The translations under genes and the position numbers were made by a program. 64,000 nt of DNA from Hyphomicrobiales bacterium (lineage in GTDB: Bacteria; Pseudomonadota; Alphaproteobacteria; Rhizobiales; Phreatobacteraceae). Positions within the stretch are counted from its first letter, which is position 1; every line of letters starts with the position of its first letter. The notes under the pieces are model-generated. The model did not search any database. It was not told the origin of the DNA and was given only the letters and a program-made list of their open reading frames with translations. Positions 7,438 through 16,310 of the stretch are shown one piece after another. Location of the stretch: NCBI GenBank assembly GCA_017304475.1, contig JAFKKV010000012.1:1-64000 (forward strand). Reading direction: 5' to 3'.

Positions 7438-8556
7438 ATGACCGATGTGAGCATCGCCCCGAAGCCTGCCCTGACGGAGGGCCAGCGTGGCTGGCTGACG
7501 GCGGCGGCCGTCCTGGTCGTGCTGATCGGCGGCCTGACCTTCGCCACCCTGAAAGGGCTGATCGGCCCGGCCGACTGGACCTACAAGATCCTGGTCGACC
7601 CCTTCGTCACCATGTGGGGCCTGCCCGACCTGTTCATCCAGACGGTCTGGGAAGGCTTCGTCGCCGGCGTCCTCTATGCGCTGATCGCGCTCGGCTTCGT
7701 GCTGATCTTCAAGGCCTCGGGCGTGTTCAATTTCGCCCAGGGCATCATGGTCGTGTTCGCCGCCCTGTCGCTGGTCGGGGTCTATGAATTCCTGACCCAG
7801 AAGCTCGGCCTGCCGCCGGGCCATGTCGCCGCGCTGCTGGCGACGCTCGCCGCCGTCGGCATCATGCTGGTGCTGTCGATCACCGTCGAACGGGTGGTGC
7901 TGCGGCCGCTGGTCAACCAGCCCGACATCATCATGCTGATGGCGACCGTCGGCCTGTCCTATTTCCTCACCGGCTTCGGCGAATATGTGTTCGGCGGCAA
8001 TCCGAAGGTGATGATCACCAGCGAGCTCGGCCTGCCGACCGGGTCATCCAGCATCGATGTGCCGGGCGGGCGCATCAGCGTCCAGCATCTCGACGTCGCG
8101 GCCGCGGTCATCGCGCTGGCGATGATCGTCATTCTCGCGCTGTTCTTCCAATATACCCGGATCGGGCGGGCCCTGCGCGCGGTCGCCGACAGCCACAAGG
8201 CGGCGCTGTCGGTCGGCATCTCGCTGAACCAGATCTGGGTCATCGTCTGGTTCACCGCCGGCATCGTGGCGCTGGTCACCGGCATCATGTGGGGCGCGCG
8301 TTCGGATGTGTCCTTCGCGCTGGAAATCATCGCACTGAAGGCGCTGCCGGTGCTCATCCTGGGCGGCTTCACCTCGGTGCCCGGCGCCATTGTCGGCGGC
8401 CTGATCATCGGCATCGGCGAGAAACTCGGCGAGTTCTACTGGGGGCCGCTGATGGGCGGCGGCATCGAGACCTGGCTCGCCTATATCATCGCGTTGATCT
8501 TCCTCATGTTCAGGCCGCAGGGCCTGTTCGGCGACAAGATCATCGAGCGCATCTGA
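7438..8556 (+). CDS. livH: Liv-type ABC transporter permease (LivH family)
   Basis: Inner-membrane permease, 372 residues, with eight or more hydrophobic segments. The LivH hallmark GVLYALIALGFVLIFKASGVFNFAQG is at about residues 75-100, and IGRALRAVADSHKAALSVGI is the EAA-like loop that contacts the ATPases. The N-terminal 60 residues form an extra membrane-anchored extension longer than in standard LivH. A strong GAGGAGGG site lies just before the ATG. Ten bases after livG in the same operon. Confidence 0.92.
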   Translation: MTDVSIAPKPALTEGQRGWLTAAAVLVVLIGGLTFATLKGLIGPADWTYKILVDPFVTMWGLPDLFIQTVWEGFVAGVLYALIALGFVLIFKASGVFNFAQGIMVVFAALSLVGVYEFLTQKLGLPPGHVAALLATLAAVGIMLVLSITVERVVLRPLVNQPDIIMLMATVGLSYFLTGFGEYVFGGNPKVMITSELGLPTGSSSIDVPGGRISVQHLDVAAAVIALAMIVILALFFQYTRIGRALRAVADSHKAALSVGISLNQIWVIVWFTAGIVALVTGIMWGARSDVSFALEIIALKALPVLILGGFTSVPGAIVGGLIIGIGEKLGEFYWGPLMGGGIETWLAYIIALIFLMFRPQGLFGDKIIERI

Positions 8557-8570
8557 CGGGAGCCCGAGCC

Positions 8571-9647
8571 GTGTTCTACCGCGAGGCCGGACAGTACAAG
8601 ACCAGCTACCAGGCCGACATGGCGATCTTCCCGCTCATGCAGGATCGCCTGGGTGTCGCCGCCATCGTCGCGCTCGCCTATGCGGTGCCGCTGTTCACCG
8701 GCAATTTCGTCATCTCGACGATCATGCTGCCGTTCATGGCGCTGGTGCCGGCGGTGATCGGGCTCAACATCCTCACCGGCTATACCGGGCTCATCTCGCT
8801 CGGCTCGGCCGGCTTCATGGGGGTCGGCGCCTATGCCTGCTACAAGCTGACGACCCTGCTGCCCGAGGTGAACATCCTCATCTGGATCCTCTGCTCGGGC
8901 TTTTTCTCGGCGGCGATCGGCGTGGTGTTCGGCCTGCCGAGTCTCCGGATCAAGGGGCTCTATCTGGCAGTGGCGACGCTGGCCGCGCAGTTCTTCCTGC
9001 AATGGTCCTTCGTGCGCATTCCCTGGCTGTTCAACTACAATCCGTCGGGCGCGATCGAGGTGCCGCTGCGCACCCTGTTCGGGGTCGCCATCACCGGCCC
9101 GACGGCGGCGGTTGAGGTCAAATACCTGGTCGCCCTGTCCTTCGTCGTGCTGCTCACCTGGATCGCCTCGAACCTGGTGCATGGGCGGGTCGGCCGTTCC
9201 TGGATGGCGGTGCGCGACATGGACATCGCCGCCCAGCTGATGGGCATCAAGCTGCTGGAATCGAAGCTCCTCGCCTTCGCCGTCTCGTCCTTCTATTGCG
9301 GGGTGTCGGGCGCGCTCTTCGTGTTCATCTATCTCGGCGGCGCGGAAGCCGGCACCGAATTCTCCATCCGCCTGTCGTTCCTCATCCTGTTCGCGGTCAT
9401 CATCGGCGGGCTCGGGTCGACCATCGGCTCGTTTTTCGGCGCGGGCTTCATCGTGGCGCTGCCGACGATCCTGAAATTCGGCCTGCCGGCGATCGGCATC
9501 GCGATTACCGGGTCGATCGCCGAAAAACTGGTGGTCATGGTGATCGGCGCATTGACCATCTACCTTCTCATCGTCGAGCCGCACGGGCTTGCCCGCCTGT
9601 GGCAGATCACCAAGCAGAAGCTCCGGGTCTGGCCGTTCCCCTATTGA
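8571..9647 (+). CDS. livM: Liv-type ABC transporter permease (LivM family)
   Basis: Second permease of the importer, 358 residues from a GTG at 8571. GGGAG about six bases upstream supports this start; the frame is open further upstream only as overlap with livH. The LivM signature GLNILTGYTGLISLGSAGFMGVGAY is at about residues 65-90, and GRSWMAVRDMDIAAQLMGIK is the ATPase-contact loop. About nine membrane segments. Fourteen bases after livH. Confidence 0.92.
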   Translation: MFYREAGQYKTSYQADMAIFPLMQDRLGVAAIVALAYAVPLFTGNFVISTIMLPFMALVPAVIGLNILTGYTGLISLGSAGFMGVGAYACYKLTTLLPEVNILIWILCSGFFSAAIGVVFGLPSLRIKGLYLAVATLAAQFFLQWSFVRIPWLFNYNPSGAIEVPLRTLFGVAITGPTAAVEVKYLVALSFVVLLTWIASNLVHGRVGRSWMAVRDMDIAAQLMGIKLLESKLLAFAVSSFYCGVSGALFVFIYLGGAEAGTEFSIRLSFLILFAVIIGGLGSTIGSFFGAGFIVALPTILKFGLPAIGIAITGSIAEKLVVMVIGALTIYLLIVEPHGLARLWQITKQKLRVWPFPY

Positions 9648-9733
9648 ACCACCGCCCCAACCACCCACGACCGGACGATCAACGGCCGGCAGGACAATCA
9701 GGACTGAGCGCGTCGCTCAAGGGAGGATATGTC

Positions 9734-11056
9734 ATGAAGCTCACACGAACCGCACTGGCGCTCGCCGCCGGGATCGGGGCCTTCGCCTCGCTGCCGGCCG
9801 CCGCCCAGGACCAGATCATCTTCGTCAACAACACCTACCGCACCGGACCGTTCTCCGGTTCCGGCATTCCGATCGCCGACGGCACGCGCGACTATCTGAT
9901 GATGCTGAATGCCCGCGACGGCGGCATCGGCGGCGCGCGCATCGTGTTCGAGGAATGCGAGACGCAATACGACACCCGCCGCTCGGTCGAGTGCTGGGAA
10001 CAGGCCAAGTCGCGCGGCTCGGTGCTCTATGCGCCCTGGTCGACGGGTGCGACGCTCGCCACCATTCCGCGCGCCCATATCGACAAGATGCCGATCTTCG
10101 CCATGGCCTATGGCCTGTCGGCGGCCTCGGTCGGCGGGTCTTTCCCCTGGGTGTTCAATCCGCCGCTGACCTATTGGGACGGCGCTTCGGTCTGGATCCA
10201 GTATATTGCCGGCCGCGAGGGCGGCCTGGAAAAGCTGCGCGGCAAGACCATCGGCCTGGTCCATCTCGACGCGCCCTTCGGCAAGGAGCCGATCCCGGTG
10301 CTCGAGGCGCTCGCCAAGGAATATGGCTTCACTCTGAAGCTCTATCCGATCAATCCCAACGAGATGCAGAACCAGTCGTCGACCTGGCTCGGCATCCGCC
10401 GCGACCGGACCGACTGGGTGCTGCTGCAGGGCTGGGGCGCCATGAACCCGACCGCAGTGCGTGAGGCCGGCCGCGCCGGCTTCCCGCGCGACAAGCTGCT
10501 GGGCATCTGGTGGGCCGGCGGCGACGACGACGCGCGTCCCTCCGGCGCCGACGGCAAGGGCTATCTGTCGATCTCCTGGCACCAGGTGGGCACCAATTTC
10601 CCCGTCATCCAGGACATTCTCAAGCACGTCGTCGACCGCGGCCAGTCGCAGGCGCCGCGCGAGAAGGTGGGCGAAAATCTCTACAATCGCGGCGTCTATC
10701 AGGGCATCCTGATCGCCGAGGCGATGCGCACCGCCCAGCGCCTGTCCGGACGCAAGGCCATCACCGCCGACGACATGCGGCGCGGGCTGGAATCGCTGGA
10801 TATCTCGGCGGCCCGCTGGACCGAGCTCGGCGCGCCGGACTTCGCAGCGCCGGTCAAGCTGTCCTGCCAGGACCATAACGGCCACCAGGCCGCCTTCCTG
10901 GTCCAGTGGGACGGCACGAAATGGGCGCGTGCGACCGACTGGATCACGCCGGACCGCGCCCGCATCCGGCCGCTGCTGGAAGAGGCGGCGCGGGCCTATG
11001 CCGCGTCCAACCAGGGCTGGCCGCAGCGCACCGAGGCCTGCGACCAGCGCTCGTAA
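9734..11056 (+). CDS. livK: Liv-type ABC transporter substrate-binding protein (LivK family)
   Basis: Periplasmic receptor of the importer, 440 residues. Signal peptide of about 22 residues (KLTRTALALAAGIGAF, cleaved after AAA-Q). The mature protein begins like type I periplasmic binding proteins and has paired domains typical of Peripla_BP_6 (AYGLSAASVGG, GKTIGLVHLDAPFGKEPIPVLE). A strong GGGAGGA lies seven bases before the ATG. The ligand is unknown; the linked acyl-CoA synthetase suggests a carboxylic acid rather than a free amino acid. A stem-loop after the gene may raise its level relative to livF. Confidence 0.9.
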   Translation: MKLTRTALALAAGIGAFASLPAAAQDQIIFVNNTYRTGPFSGSGIPIADGTRDYLMMLNARDGGIGGARIVFEECETQYDTRRSVECWEQAKSRGSVLYAPWSTGATLATIPRAHIDKMPIFAMAYGLSAASVGGSFPWVFNPPLTYWDGASVWIQYIAGREGGLEKLRGKTIGLVHLDAPFGKEPIPVLEALAKEYGFTLKLYPINPNEMQNQSSTWLGIRRDRTDWVLLQGWGAMNPTAVREAGRAGFPRDKLLGIWWAGGDDDARPSGADGKGYLSISWHQVGTNFPVIQDILKHVVDRGQSQAPREKVGENLYNRGVYQGILIAEAMRTAQRLSGRKAITADDMRRGLESLDISAARWTELGAPDFAAPVKLSCQDHNGHQAAFLVQWDGTKWARATDWITPDRARIRPLLEEAARAYAASNQGWPQRTEACDQRS

Positions 11057-11066
11057 GACAGCATCC

Positions 11067-11090
11067 GGGGCCGCGATCCGTCGCGGCCCC
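11067..11090 (+). terminator. Stem-loop between livK and livF
   Basis: Perfect 10-bp stem GGGGCCGCGA / TCGCGGCCCC with the loop TCCG, ten bases after the livK stop. There is no T-run, so it is more likely an mRNA-stabilising or partial-termination element that favours the binding protein over livF than a full terminator. Confidence 0.5.
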
Positions 11091-11231
11091 GCCTTGCCGG
11101 ACCTCAACCTTTTGCCGCCGCGCGCCCGATCACGGCGGGGCGCGACGGCGCCGAACGGATCGGGTCCCGCCCGCCCACCCGCGCCTCGCGGCGCCCCTCC
11201 CGATCGTGGAGGGTCACTGACGGACCGCCTC

Positions 11232-12077
11232 ATGATCGCCGAGACCACCGCCGGCAGCGTCGCCGAGACCGGGCAGGACCAGATCCTGGCGGTCAGCAAT
11301 ATCGAGGTCGTCTACGACCATGTGATCCTGGTGCTGAAAGGCGTGTCGCTGACCGTGCAGCGCGGCGGCATCGTGGCGATCCTGGGCGCCAACGGCGCCG
11401 GCAAGACCACGACGCTCAAGGCCATTTCGAACCTGCTGCATGCCGAGCGCGGCGAGGTGACCAAGGGCGCCATCGTCTTCGAGGGCGAGCAGGTGGACCA
11501 TCTCTCGCCCAATGACCTGGTGCGGCGCGGCTGCATCCAGGTGATGGAGGGCCGGCATTGCTTCGGCCATCTGAGCATCGAGGAAAACCTGATGACCGGC
11601 GCCTTCACGCGGCGCGACGGCAAGGCGGCGATCCGCGCCGACCTGGAGAAGATCTACAATTATTTCCCCCGGCTGAAGCAGCGGCGCGGCTCCATGGCCG
11701 GCTATACTTCGGGCGGCGAACAGCAGATGTGCGCCATCGGCCGGGCCTTGATGTCGCGGCCCAAGATGATCCTGCTCGACGAGCCCTCGATGGGGCTGGC
11801 GCCGCAGATCGTCGAGCAGATCTTCGAGATCGTGAAGGATATCAACGCCAAGGAAGGTGTGTCCTTCCTGCTGGCCGAGCAGAACACCAATATGGCGCTG
11901 CGCTACGCGACCTATGGCTACATCATGGAAACCGGCCGGGTGGTGATGGACGGCACGGCGCAGTCGCTGCGCGAGAACGAAGACGTCAAGGAATTCTATC
12001 TGGGGGTTGCCGAGGGCAACAAGAAGAGCTTCCGCGACGTGAAAAGCTACAAGCGCCGCAAGCGCTGGCTGGCATAG
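11232..12077 (+). CDS. livF: Liv-type ABC transporter ATP-binding protein (LivF family)
   Basis: Second ATPase of the importer, 281 residues. Walker A GANGAGKT, ABC signature SGGEQQMCAIGRAL, Walker B ILLDEPSMGLAP, and the LivF-type end with METGRVVMDG and a long basic tail (SYKRRKRWLA) beyond the usual LivF length of about 235. The ATG at 11232 lies 18 bases after GGAGGG, farther than usual, and an in-frame CTG at 11217 would be too close, so the start is not fully settled. 175 bp after livK across a stem-loop. Confidence 0.9.
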   Translation: MIAETTAGSVAETGQDQILAVSNIEVVYDHVILVLKGVSLTVQRGGIVAILGANGAGKTTTLKAISNLLHAERGEVTKGAIVFEGEQVDHLSPNDLVRRGCIQVMEGRHCFGHLSIEENLMTGAFTRRDGKAAIRADLEKIYNYFPRLKQRRGSMAGYTSGGEQQMCAIGRALMSRPKMILLDEPSMGLAPQIVEQIFEIVKDINAKEGVSFLLAEQNTNMALRYATYGYIMETGRVVMDGTAQSLRENEDVKEFYLGVAEGNKKSFRDVKSYKRRKRWLA

Positions 12078-12146
12078 CCGGCCGCGAGCCGCCATGTTCG
12101 CTGTCCTGGCCCGCGGCGGATTCGTCTCCCGCCGGGGCGGTCGACA

Positions 12147-12845
12147 GTGTTTCCGGTCATGCCCCTGCTCATCCTTCTCGGTAGCCTCGCACTGCTCCTG
12201 CTGATCTTCGGGCCGCAATTCTGGGTCAAGGCCCAGATGCGCCGGCACGCGGCCGAACGGGCGGATTTTCCGGGCACCGGCGGCGAACTGGCCGAGCATC
12301 TGCTGGAGCGCGCCGGCCTGTCCGGCATCAAGGTCGAAATGACCGACCGGGGCGATCACTACGATCCGATCGACGGGGTGGTCAGGCTCAGCCCGGATAT
12401 CCATGGCGGGCGGTCGGTGACCGCGGTCGCGGTCGCGGCCCACGAGGTCGGCCATGCCCTGCAGCACCGCGACGGCGACCGTCTGCTGCTGGCGCGGATC
12501 AAGATGGCCGAGGGCGCGCGGGCGCTCGAGATCGGCGCCACCGTGCTGTTCGCCACGGCACCCCTGGTGCTGGCCTTCGTCCACTCGCTGCCGCTGGTGA
12601 TCCTGCAGATCGTGGTCGCCGTGGCTCTGCTCGGCTCGCGCCTGGCCATGCATGTGCTGACCCTGCCGGTGGAGTTCGACGCGAGTTTCGGCAAGGCGCT
12701 GCCGATCCTGGACAAGGGCGGCTATCTGCCGGCGAGCGACCTGCCGGCGGCGAAATCGGTGCTGAGGGCGGCCGCCTTCACCTACGTCGCCTCGGCCCTC
12801 GTGACGCTGCTCGACGTGACGCGGCTGTTCCGGATCTTGCGCTGA
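12147..12845 (+). CDS. Membrane zinc metallopeptidase (YugP-type, PF04298)
   Basis: A 232-residue membrane protein. An N-terminal hydrophobic anchor (residues about 5-21) is followed by a soluble part with the zinc-protease motif HEVGH at residues 99-103 (AAHEVGHALQH), then two hydrophobic helices at about 130-165 and the PVEFDAS segment that supplies the third ligand in this family. These site-II-like neutral zinc peptidases are of unknown physiological role. The GTG at 12147 is the first start; an ATG at 12159 is an alternative. No operon partner is evident; the next gene is 26 bp downstream. Confidence 0.85.
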   Translation: MFPVMPLLILLGSLALLLLIFGPQFWVKAQMRRHAAERADFPGTGGELAEHLLERAGLSGIKVEMTDRGDHYDPIDGVVRLSPDIHGGRSVTAVAVAAHEVGHALQHRDGDRLLLARIKMAEGARALEIGATVLFATAPLVLAFVHSLPLVILQIVVAVALLGSRLAMHVLTLPVEFDASFGKALPILDKGGYLPASDLPAAKSVLRAAAFTYVASALVTLLDVTRLFRILR

Positions 12846-12871
12846 CCCGTTTTGGTGGGCATGAAGCCGCG

Positions 12872-13267
12872 ATGAGCTCCGATATTCTCGATCGCTGGTA
12901 TGCCGCGCTGAAGGCCGGTGACGCCCAGGCGCTGGCCGCCGTCACCACCGAGGACGTCAGCGTCCGCTGGAACGGCCCGGTCGGCGTCGTGCCCTGGGCC
13001 GGCCTGTGGCAGGGCCGCCCCAAGGTGATCAGCTTTTTTAAGCGTGTCGCCGAGCATCTTGAGATCCTGTCGATGGAGACCGTGCAGCGGATCGAGACGC
13101 CGGAGGCCGTCGCCCTGGTGCTCGACGGCCATTGGCGGGTGCGCGCGACCGGCGAGGAGCTGCAGGTGCGCGCCGCCAATCTGTTCCGCTTCGAGGACGG
13201 CCGTGTTGCGGCCTATGAGATCTATCCCGACAGCTTCACCTTCGCCCAGGCGATCGCCCGAGCGTAA
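12872..13267 (+). CDS. SnoaL-like / nuclear transport factor 2 family protein
   Basis: A 131-residue single-domain protein with the NTF2 cone-fold pattern: DILDRWYAALKAGDAQALAA at the N terminus, a central strand with WNGP and GRPKVISFFKRV, and the closing FRFEDGRVAAYEIYPD. Members range from ketosteroid-isomerase-like enzymes to binding proteins, and no catalytic set can be assigned here. It follows the zinc peptidase by 26 bp on the same strand and may share its message, but no functional link is apparent. Confidence 0.8.
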   Translation: MSSDILDRWYAALKAGDAQALAAVTTEDVSVRWNGPVGVVPWAGLWQGRPKVISFFKRVAEHLEILSMETVQRIETPEAVALVLDGHWRVRATGEELQVRAANLFRFEDGRVAAYEIYPDSFTFAQAIARA

Positions 13268-13302
13268 GCGGCGGCGGAATGCCCGGCTTCATTATCCTGT
13301 CC

Positions 13303-13384
13303 GTCATGGCCGGCCTTGCGCCGGCCATCCACGAATTGTCTTGGCTGAGAAGACGTGGATGGCCGTGACAAGCACGGCCATGAC
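13303..13384. repeat. Dispersed Rhizobiales-type inverted repeat
   Basis: Two 31-base arms (13303-13333 and 13354-13384) form a long imperfect hairpin around a 20-base loop; the inner arms GGCCATCCACG / CGTGGATGGCC are perfect. The sequence reads like the abundant intergenic repeat of Rhizobiales whose translation gives peptides such as MAGLVPAIH. It lies between the SnoaL-like gene and convergent otnI and could also serve as a bidirectional 3' end structure. Confidence 0.65.
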
Positions 13385-13459
13385 GCAGTGAAAAGCGGTG
13401 CGCCGGCGATCGATCGTGGGTGGTTCCTCTCGTCGGCGATCGGGCACCCTTGCGTCCCG

Positions 13460-14242
13460 TCAAAGAGTGACGCCGAGCGTCTTGACCCAGGACAGGCCTT
13501 CCTCGGTGCCGGCGCGCGGCCGGTATTCGGCGCCGACCCAGCCCGAATAGCCGAGCCGGTCGAGCGCCGCGAAGACCGCCGGAAAATGCACCTCGCCCTC
13601 GTCCGGTTCGGCCCGGCTCGGCACCGCGGCGATCTGCACGTGGCCGATATGCGGCAGCCAATATTCCAGCTTGGTCAGGATGTCGCCCTCGGCGACGCCG
13701 ACATGGAAGACGTCGAACATGATCTTGATATTGGGCTTCGCGGTGCGGGCGATCATCTCGCCGGCACCGCGCAGGGTCGAATAGAAATAGCCGGGCGCGG
13801 CGCGCGGATTCAGCGGTTCGAGCAGGATGGTCAGGCCATGGGCCGCGGCCTTGTCGGCGGCGATCCGCAGGTTGTCGGCGAAAACCGCGGTGGCGACCGG
13901 AATATCGGCGGGCCCGACAAGGCCGGCCATGGCATGGATCGAGGTGCCGCCGGCGGCCACCGCCCAGGCGATCGACTGGTCGATGGCAGCCTGGAACTCG
14001 GCCTGCCGGCCGGCGAGCGCGCCGAGCCCGCTCTCGCCCTTGGCGAGGTCGCCCCGGACGGTGTTCACACCAAGAACCTGGATGCCGTGCCTGGCGCAGG
14101 CGGCGCGCACCGCGGCTGGGTCGGTGTCATAGGGCCAATGCAGCTCGATAGCCTTGAAGCCCGCCTTGGCGGCGGCCTCGATCTGGTCGAGCAGCGGCCG
14201 GTCGGGCCACAGGAAGCCGAGATTGGCGGAAAAGCGCGGCAT
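13460..14242 (-). CDS. otnI: 2-oxo-tetronate isomerase / hydroxypyruvate isomerase family (OtnI)
   Basis: A 260-residue TIM-barrel sugar isomerase (xylose-isomerase-like fold). It begins with PRFSANLGFLWPDRPLLDQIEAA, typical of the Hyi/OtnI group, has the metal-site Glu in LTILLEPLNPRAAPGYF, and continues with IKIMFDVFHVGVAEGD (second acidic ligand) and VGAEYRPRAGTEEGLSW near the end. In the known pathway OtnI converts 2-oxo-tetronate to 3-oxo-tetronate in the cytoplasm. Neighbouring otnC and otnK make this role more likely than hydroxypyruvate isomerisation. Five bases after otnC in a three-gene operon. Confidence 0.88.
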   Translation of the reverse strand: MPRFSANLGFLWPDRPLLDQIEAAAKAGFKAIELHWPYDTDPAAVRAACARHGIQVLGVNTVRGDLAKGESGLGALAGRQAEFQAAIDQSIAWAVAAGGTSIHAMAGLVGPADIPVATAVFADNLRIAADKAAAHGLTILLEPLNPRAAPGYFYSTLRGAGEMIARTAKPNIKIMFDVFHVGVAEGDILTKLEYWLPHIGHVQIAAVPSRAEPDEGEVHFPAVFAALDRLGYSGWVGAEYRPRAGTEEGLSWVKTLGVTL

Positions 14243-14247
14243 GGCGG

Positions 14248-14904
14248 TCAGCCCCTCAATTTGAATGTGGCTTCGAGATCGGCGATTTCCTGCGCCGCGA
14301 GATGGCGTACCGCCATGCCGCGCGTCAGGATGGTCAGCTTGGCGGTCTCCTCCAGTTCCTCCATGGCGAAGACCGCCGCGTCCAGGCTGGTGCCGGCGAC
14401 CACCGGTCCGTGATTGCCGAGCAGGATCGCCGGATGGGCCGGCGCCTTGGCGCGGATCAGCGGAGCGACGTCGGCGGAGCCCGGGCGGGTATAGGGCACG
14501 ACCGGCACGCGGCCGACGCGCATCACCACATAGGGGGTGATCGGCGGGATGGCGTCGTCAGGGTCGACATCGGCGAGACAGGACAGCGCGGTCGCATAGG
14601 TCGCGTGCAGATGCACCACCGCGCGGGCGGAGGCGCGCGCCTCGTAGAAGGAAAAATGCAGCGGCAGTTCCTTGGTCGGGGCGTCGCCGGCCACGTGCTT
14701 GCCGTCGGCATCGAGCCGGCTGAGGCTCGCCGCGCCGAGGAAGCCGAGGCAGGAATTGGTCGGGGTGACCAGAAAGCCGTCGGCGAGCCTGACGCTCATA
14801 TTGCCGGACGAGCCGGGCGTCAGGCCGCGCTCGAACAGCGAGCGGCCCCAGCGCACCAGGCCCTCGCGGGCGGTTGTTTCCTCCGGCGTCCAGGTCGCGC
14901 TCAT
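14248..14904 (-). CDS. otnC: 3-oxo-tetronate 4-phosphate decarboxylase (OtnC, class II aldolase family)
   Basis: A 218-residue class II aldolase/adducin-family enzyme. Zinc ligands are visible in HLHATYATALSCL (two His) and GNHGPVVAG (third His); GSSGNMSVRLADGFLVTPTN is the phosphate-binding N-terminal segment. In the otn pathway it decarboxylates the 4-phosphorylated 3-oxo-tetronate made by OtnK to dihydroxyacetone phosphate. The start codon overlaps the otnK stop by 4 bp. Family members also act as L-fuculose- or ribulose-phosphate aldolases; the operon context favours OtnC. Confidence 0.88.
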   Translation of the reverse strand: MSATWTPEETTAREGLVRWGRSLFERGLTPGSSGNMSVRLADGFLVTPTNSCLGFLGAASLSRLDADGKHVAGDAPTKELPLHFSFYEARASARAVVHLHATYATALSCLADVDPDDAIPPITPYVVMRVGRVPVVPYTRPGSADVAPLIRAKAPAHPAILLGNHGPVVAGTSLDAAVFAMEELEETAKLTILTRGMAVRHLAAQEIADLEATFKLRG

Positions 14905-16157
14905 GACGTCCCCAGGGCGGCCAGCGCCTTGTCGTAGAAATCGACGGCGCCGAAATTGCCGCTCTTCAGCGCCAGCCGGATCGGCCGGGGGCCTTCCGCC
15001 GCGAGCGCCGGCACGCCCGGATCGATCTCTGGCCCGATATGGAAGCGCTCGACCTCGAGCGCGGTGACCACGGCGCCCGAGGTCTCGCCGCCGCCGACCA
15101 CCAGGCGCTCGACGCCGGCATCGGCGAGCATGACCGCGAGTTCGCCGAAAAAGCCCTCGATCGCCTCGGCGACCTCGGCCGTGCCATGGCGCTCCTGGGC
15201 GGCCTTGACCTCCGCCGGATCGGCCGAGGAATAGACCATGGGGGCAAGCCCGATGCGGCCCATCACGTGGTCGAAGGCGATCCTGGTGGTCATGGCGCCA
15301 CTGATCACCTCGTCGGGCAGCACCAAAAGGCCGGGATGCCTGGCCGTATAGGCGACGACCTGGGCGCGCGACTGGGTCGAGCAGGAGCCGGACAGCACGG
15401 CGGCCGGCCCTTTCGCCTGCGAGAAGCTGGTGCCGCTGCCGGAGAGCAGGCCGGCGGCGCGGAAATTGGCCGGCAGGCCGAGCGCGATGCCGGAACCGCC
15501 GGTGACCAGCCGGGCGCCCGATATGGCCGCGCCGATGGCCAGGAGGTCGTCATCGACCACCGCATCGACCACGGCGAGCCGGCGCTTGCCGGCGGCCTCG
15601 GCGGCAAGCGCCGAACGGATCGCCGCGCTGCCCTGGCGCACGGTCGCATAGGGCACGAGGCCAATCTCGCCCTCGGTCTGATAGGCCAGCCAGCGGCGAA
15701 TATCGGGATCGCTCATCGGGGTGAGCGGATGGTTCTGCATGCCGCTTTCGTTGAGCAGCCGGCCATTGACGAAGAGGTGGCCGTTGAACAGCGTGCGGCC
15801 GGTGGCCGGAAAGACCGGGCAGACCACCGCGACATCGGCGCCGAGCCGCGCGATGAGTGCCTCCGCCACCGGGCCGATATTGCCTTGCCGGGTCGAGTCG
15901 AAGGTCGAGCAATATTTGAACAGTATCTGGCGGGCGCCCTGGGCGAGCAGCCATTCGCAGGCCGCCAGCGACTGGGCAATGGCATCGCCGGCCGGAATGG
16001 TGCGGCTCTTCAGCGCCACCACGCCGGCCTCGCAGCTGGCGGGAGCGGCGCCCGACGGCACGCCGACGAATTGCATGGTGGCCATGCCGCCCTTGGCGAG
16101 CGTGTTGGCGAGATCGCTCGCGCCGGTGAAGTCGTCGGCGATACAGCCGAGAAGCAT
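14901..16157 (-). CDS. otnK: 3-oxo-tetronate kinase (OtnK, four-carbon acid sugar kinase)
   Basis: A 418-residue kinase of the DUF1537 family. The N-terminal domain starts with LGCIADDFTGASDLANTL, the hallmark of this family, and contains KYCSTFDST; the C-terminal nucleotide-binding domain carries VVGGGETSGAVVTAL. It phosphorylates 3-oxo-tetronate at O4 in the degradation of C4 acid sugars (erythronate, threonate). First gene of the minus-strand operon otnK-otnC-otnI. The dehydrogenase that oxidises the acid sugar first (LtnD-type) is not in the operon or elsewhere in the window. Confidence 0.9.
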   Translation of the reverse strand: MLLGCIADDFTGASDLANTLAKGGMATMQFVGVPSGAAPASCEAGVVALKSRTIPAGDAIAQSLAACEWLLAQGARQILFKYCSTFDSTRQGNIGPVAEALIARLGADVAVVCPVFPATGRTLFNGHLFVNGRLLNESGMQNHPLTPMSDPDIRRWLAYQTEGEIGLVPYATVRQGSAAIRSALAAEAAGKRRLAVVDAVVDDDLLAIGAAISGARLVTGGSGIALGLPANFRAAGLLSGSGTSFSQAKGPAAVLSGSCSTQSRAQVVAYTARHPGLLVLPDEVISGAMTTRIAFDHVMGRIGLAPMVYSSADPAEVKAAQERHGTAEVAEAIEGFFGELAVMLADAGVERLVVGGGETSGAVVTALEVERFHIGPEIDPGVPALAAEGPRPIRLALKSGNFGAVDFYDKALAALGTS

Positions 16158-16210
16158 GGTTTTGGCCCTTGGGAATCGGTTGGGGGTGCGATCTTAGTTA
16201 TTTGAGGCGA

Positions 16211-16229
16211 CCCGGCAATTCTTGCCGGG
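16211..16229. promoter_or_regulatory. Inverted repeat upstream of otnK
   Basis: CCCGGCAA-TTC-TTGCCGGG, perfect 8-bp arms, centred about 63 bases before the otnK start in the region divergent from fliK. Its place suits an operator for the otn genes, but no local regulator gene is seen. Confidence 0.3.
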
Positions 16230-16310
16230 GCCGGCAGCGGATTCCGAGCGCGAAAAGCGCATGGCATTGCTGCGACGCTGAAATTGCTTGGATTTTCAAT
16301 GCCGGGGCGC

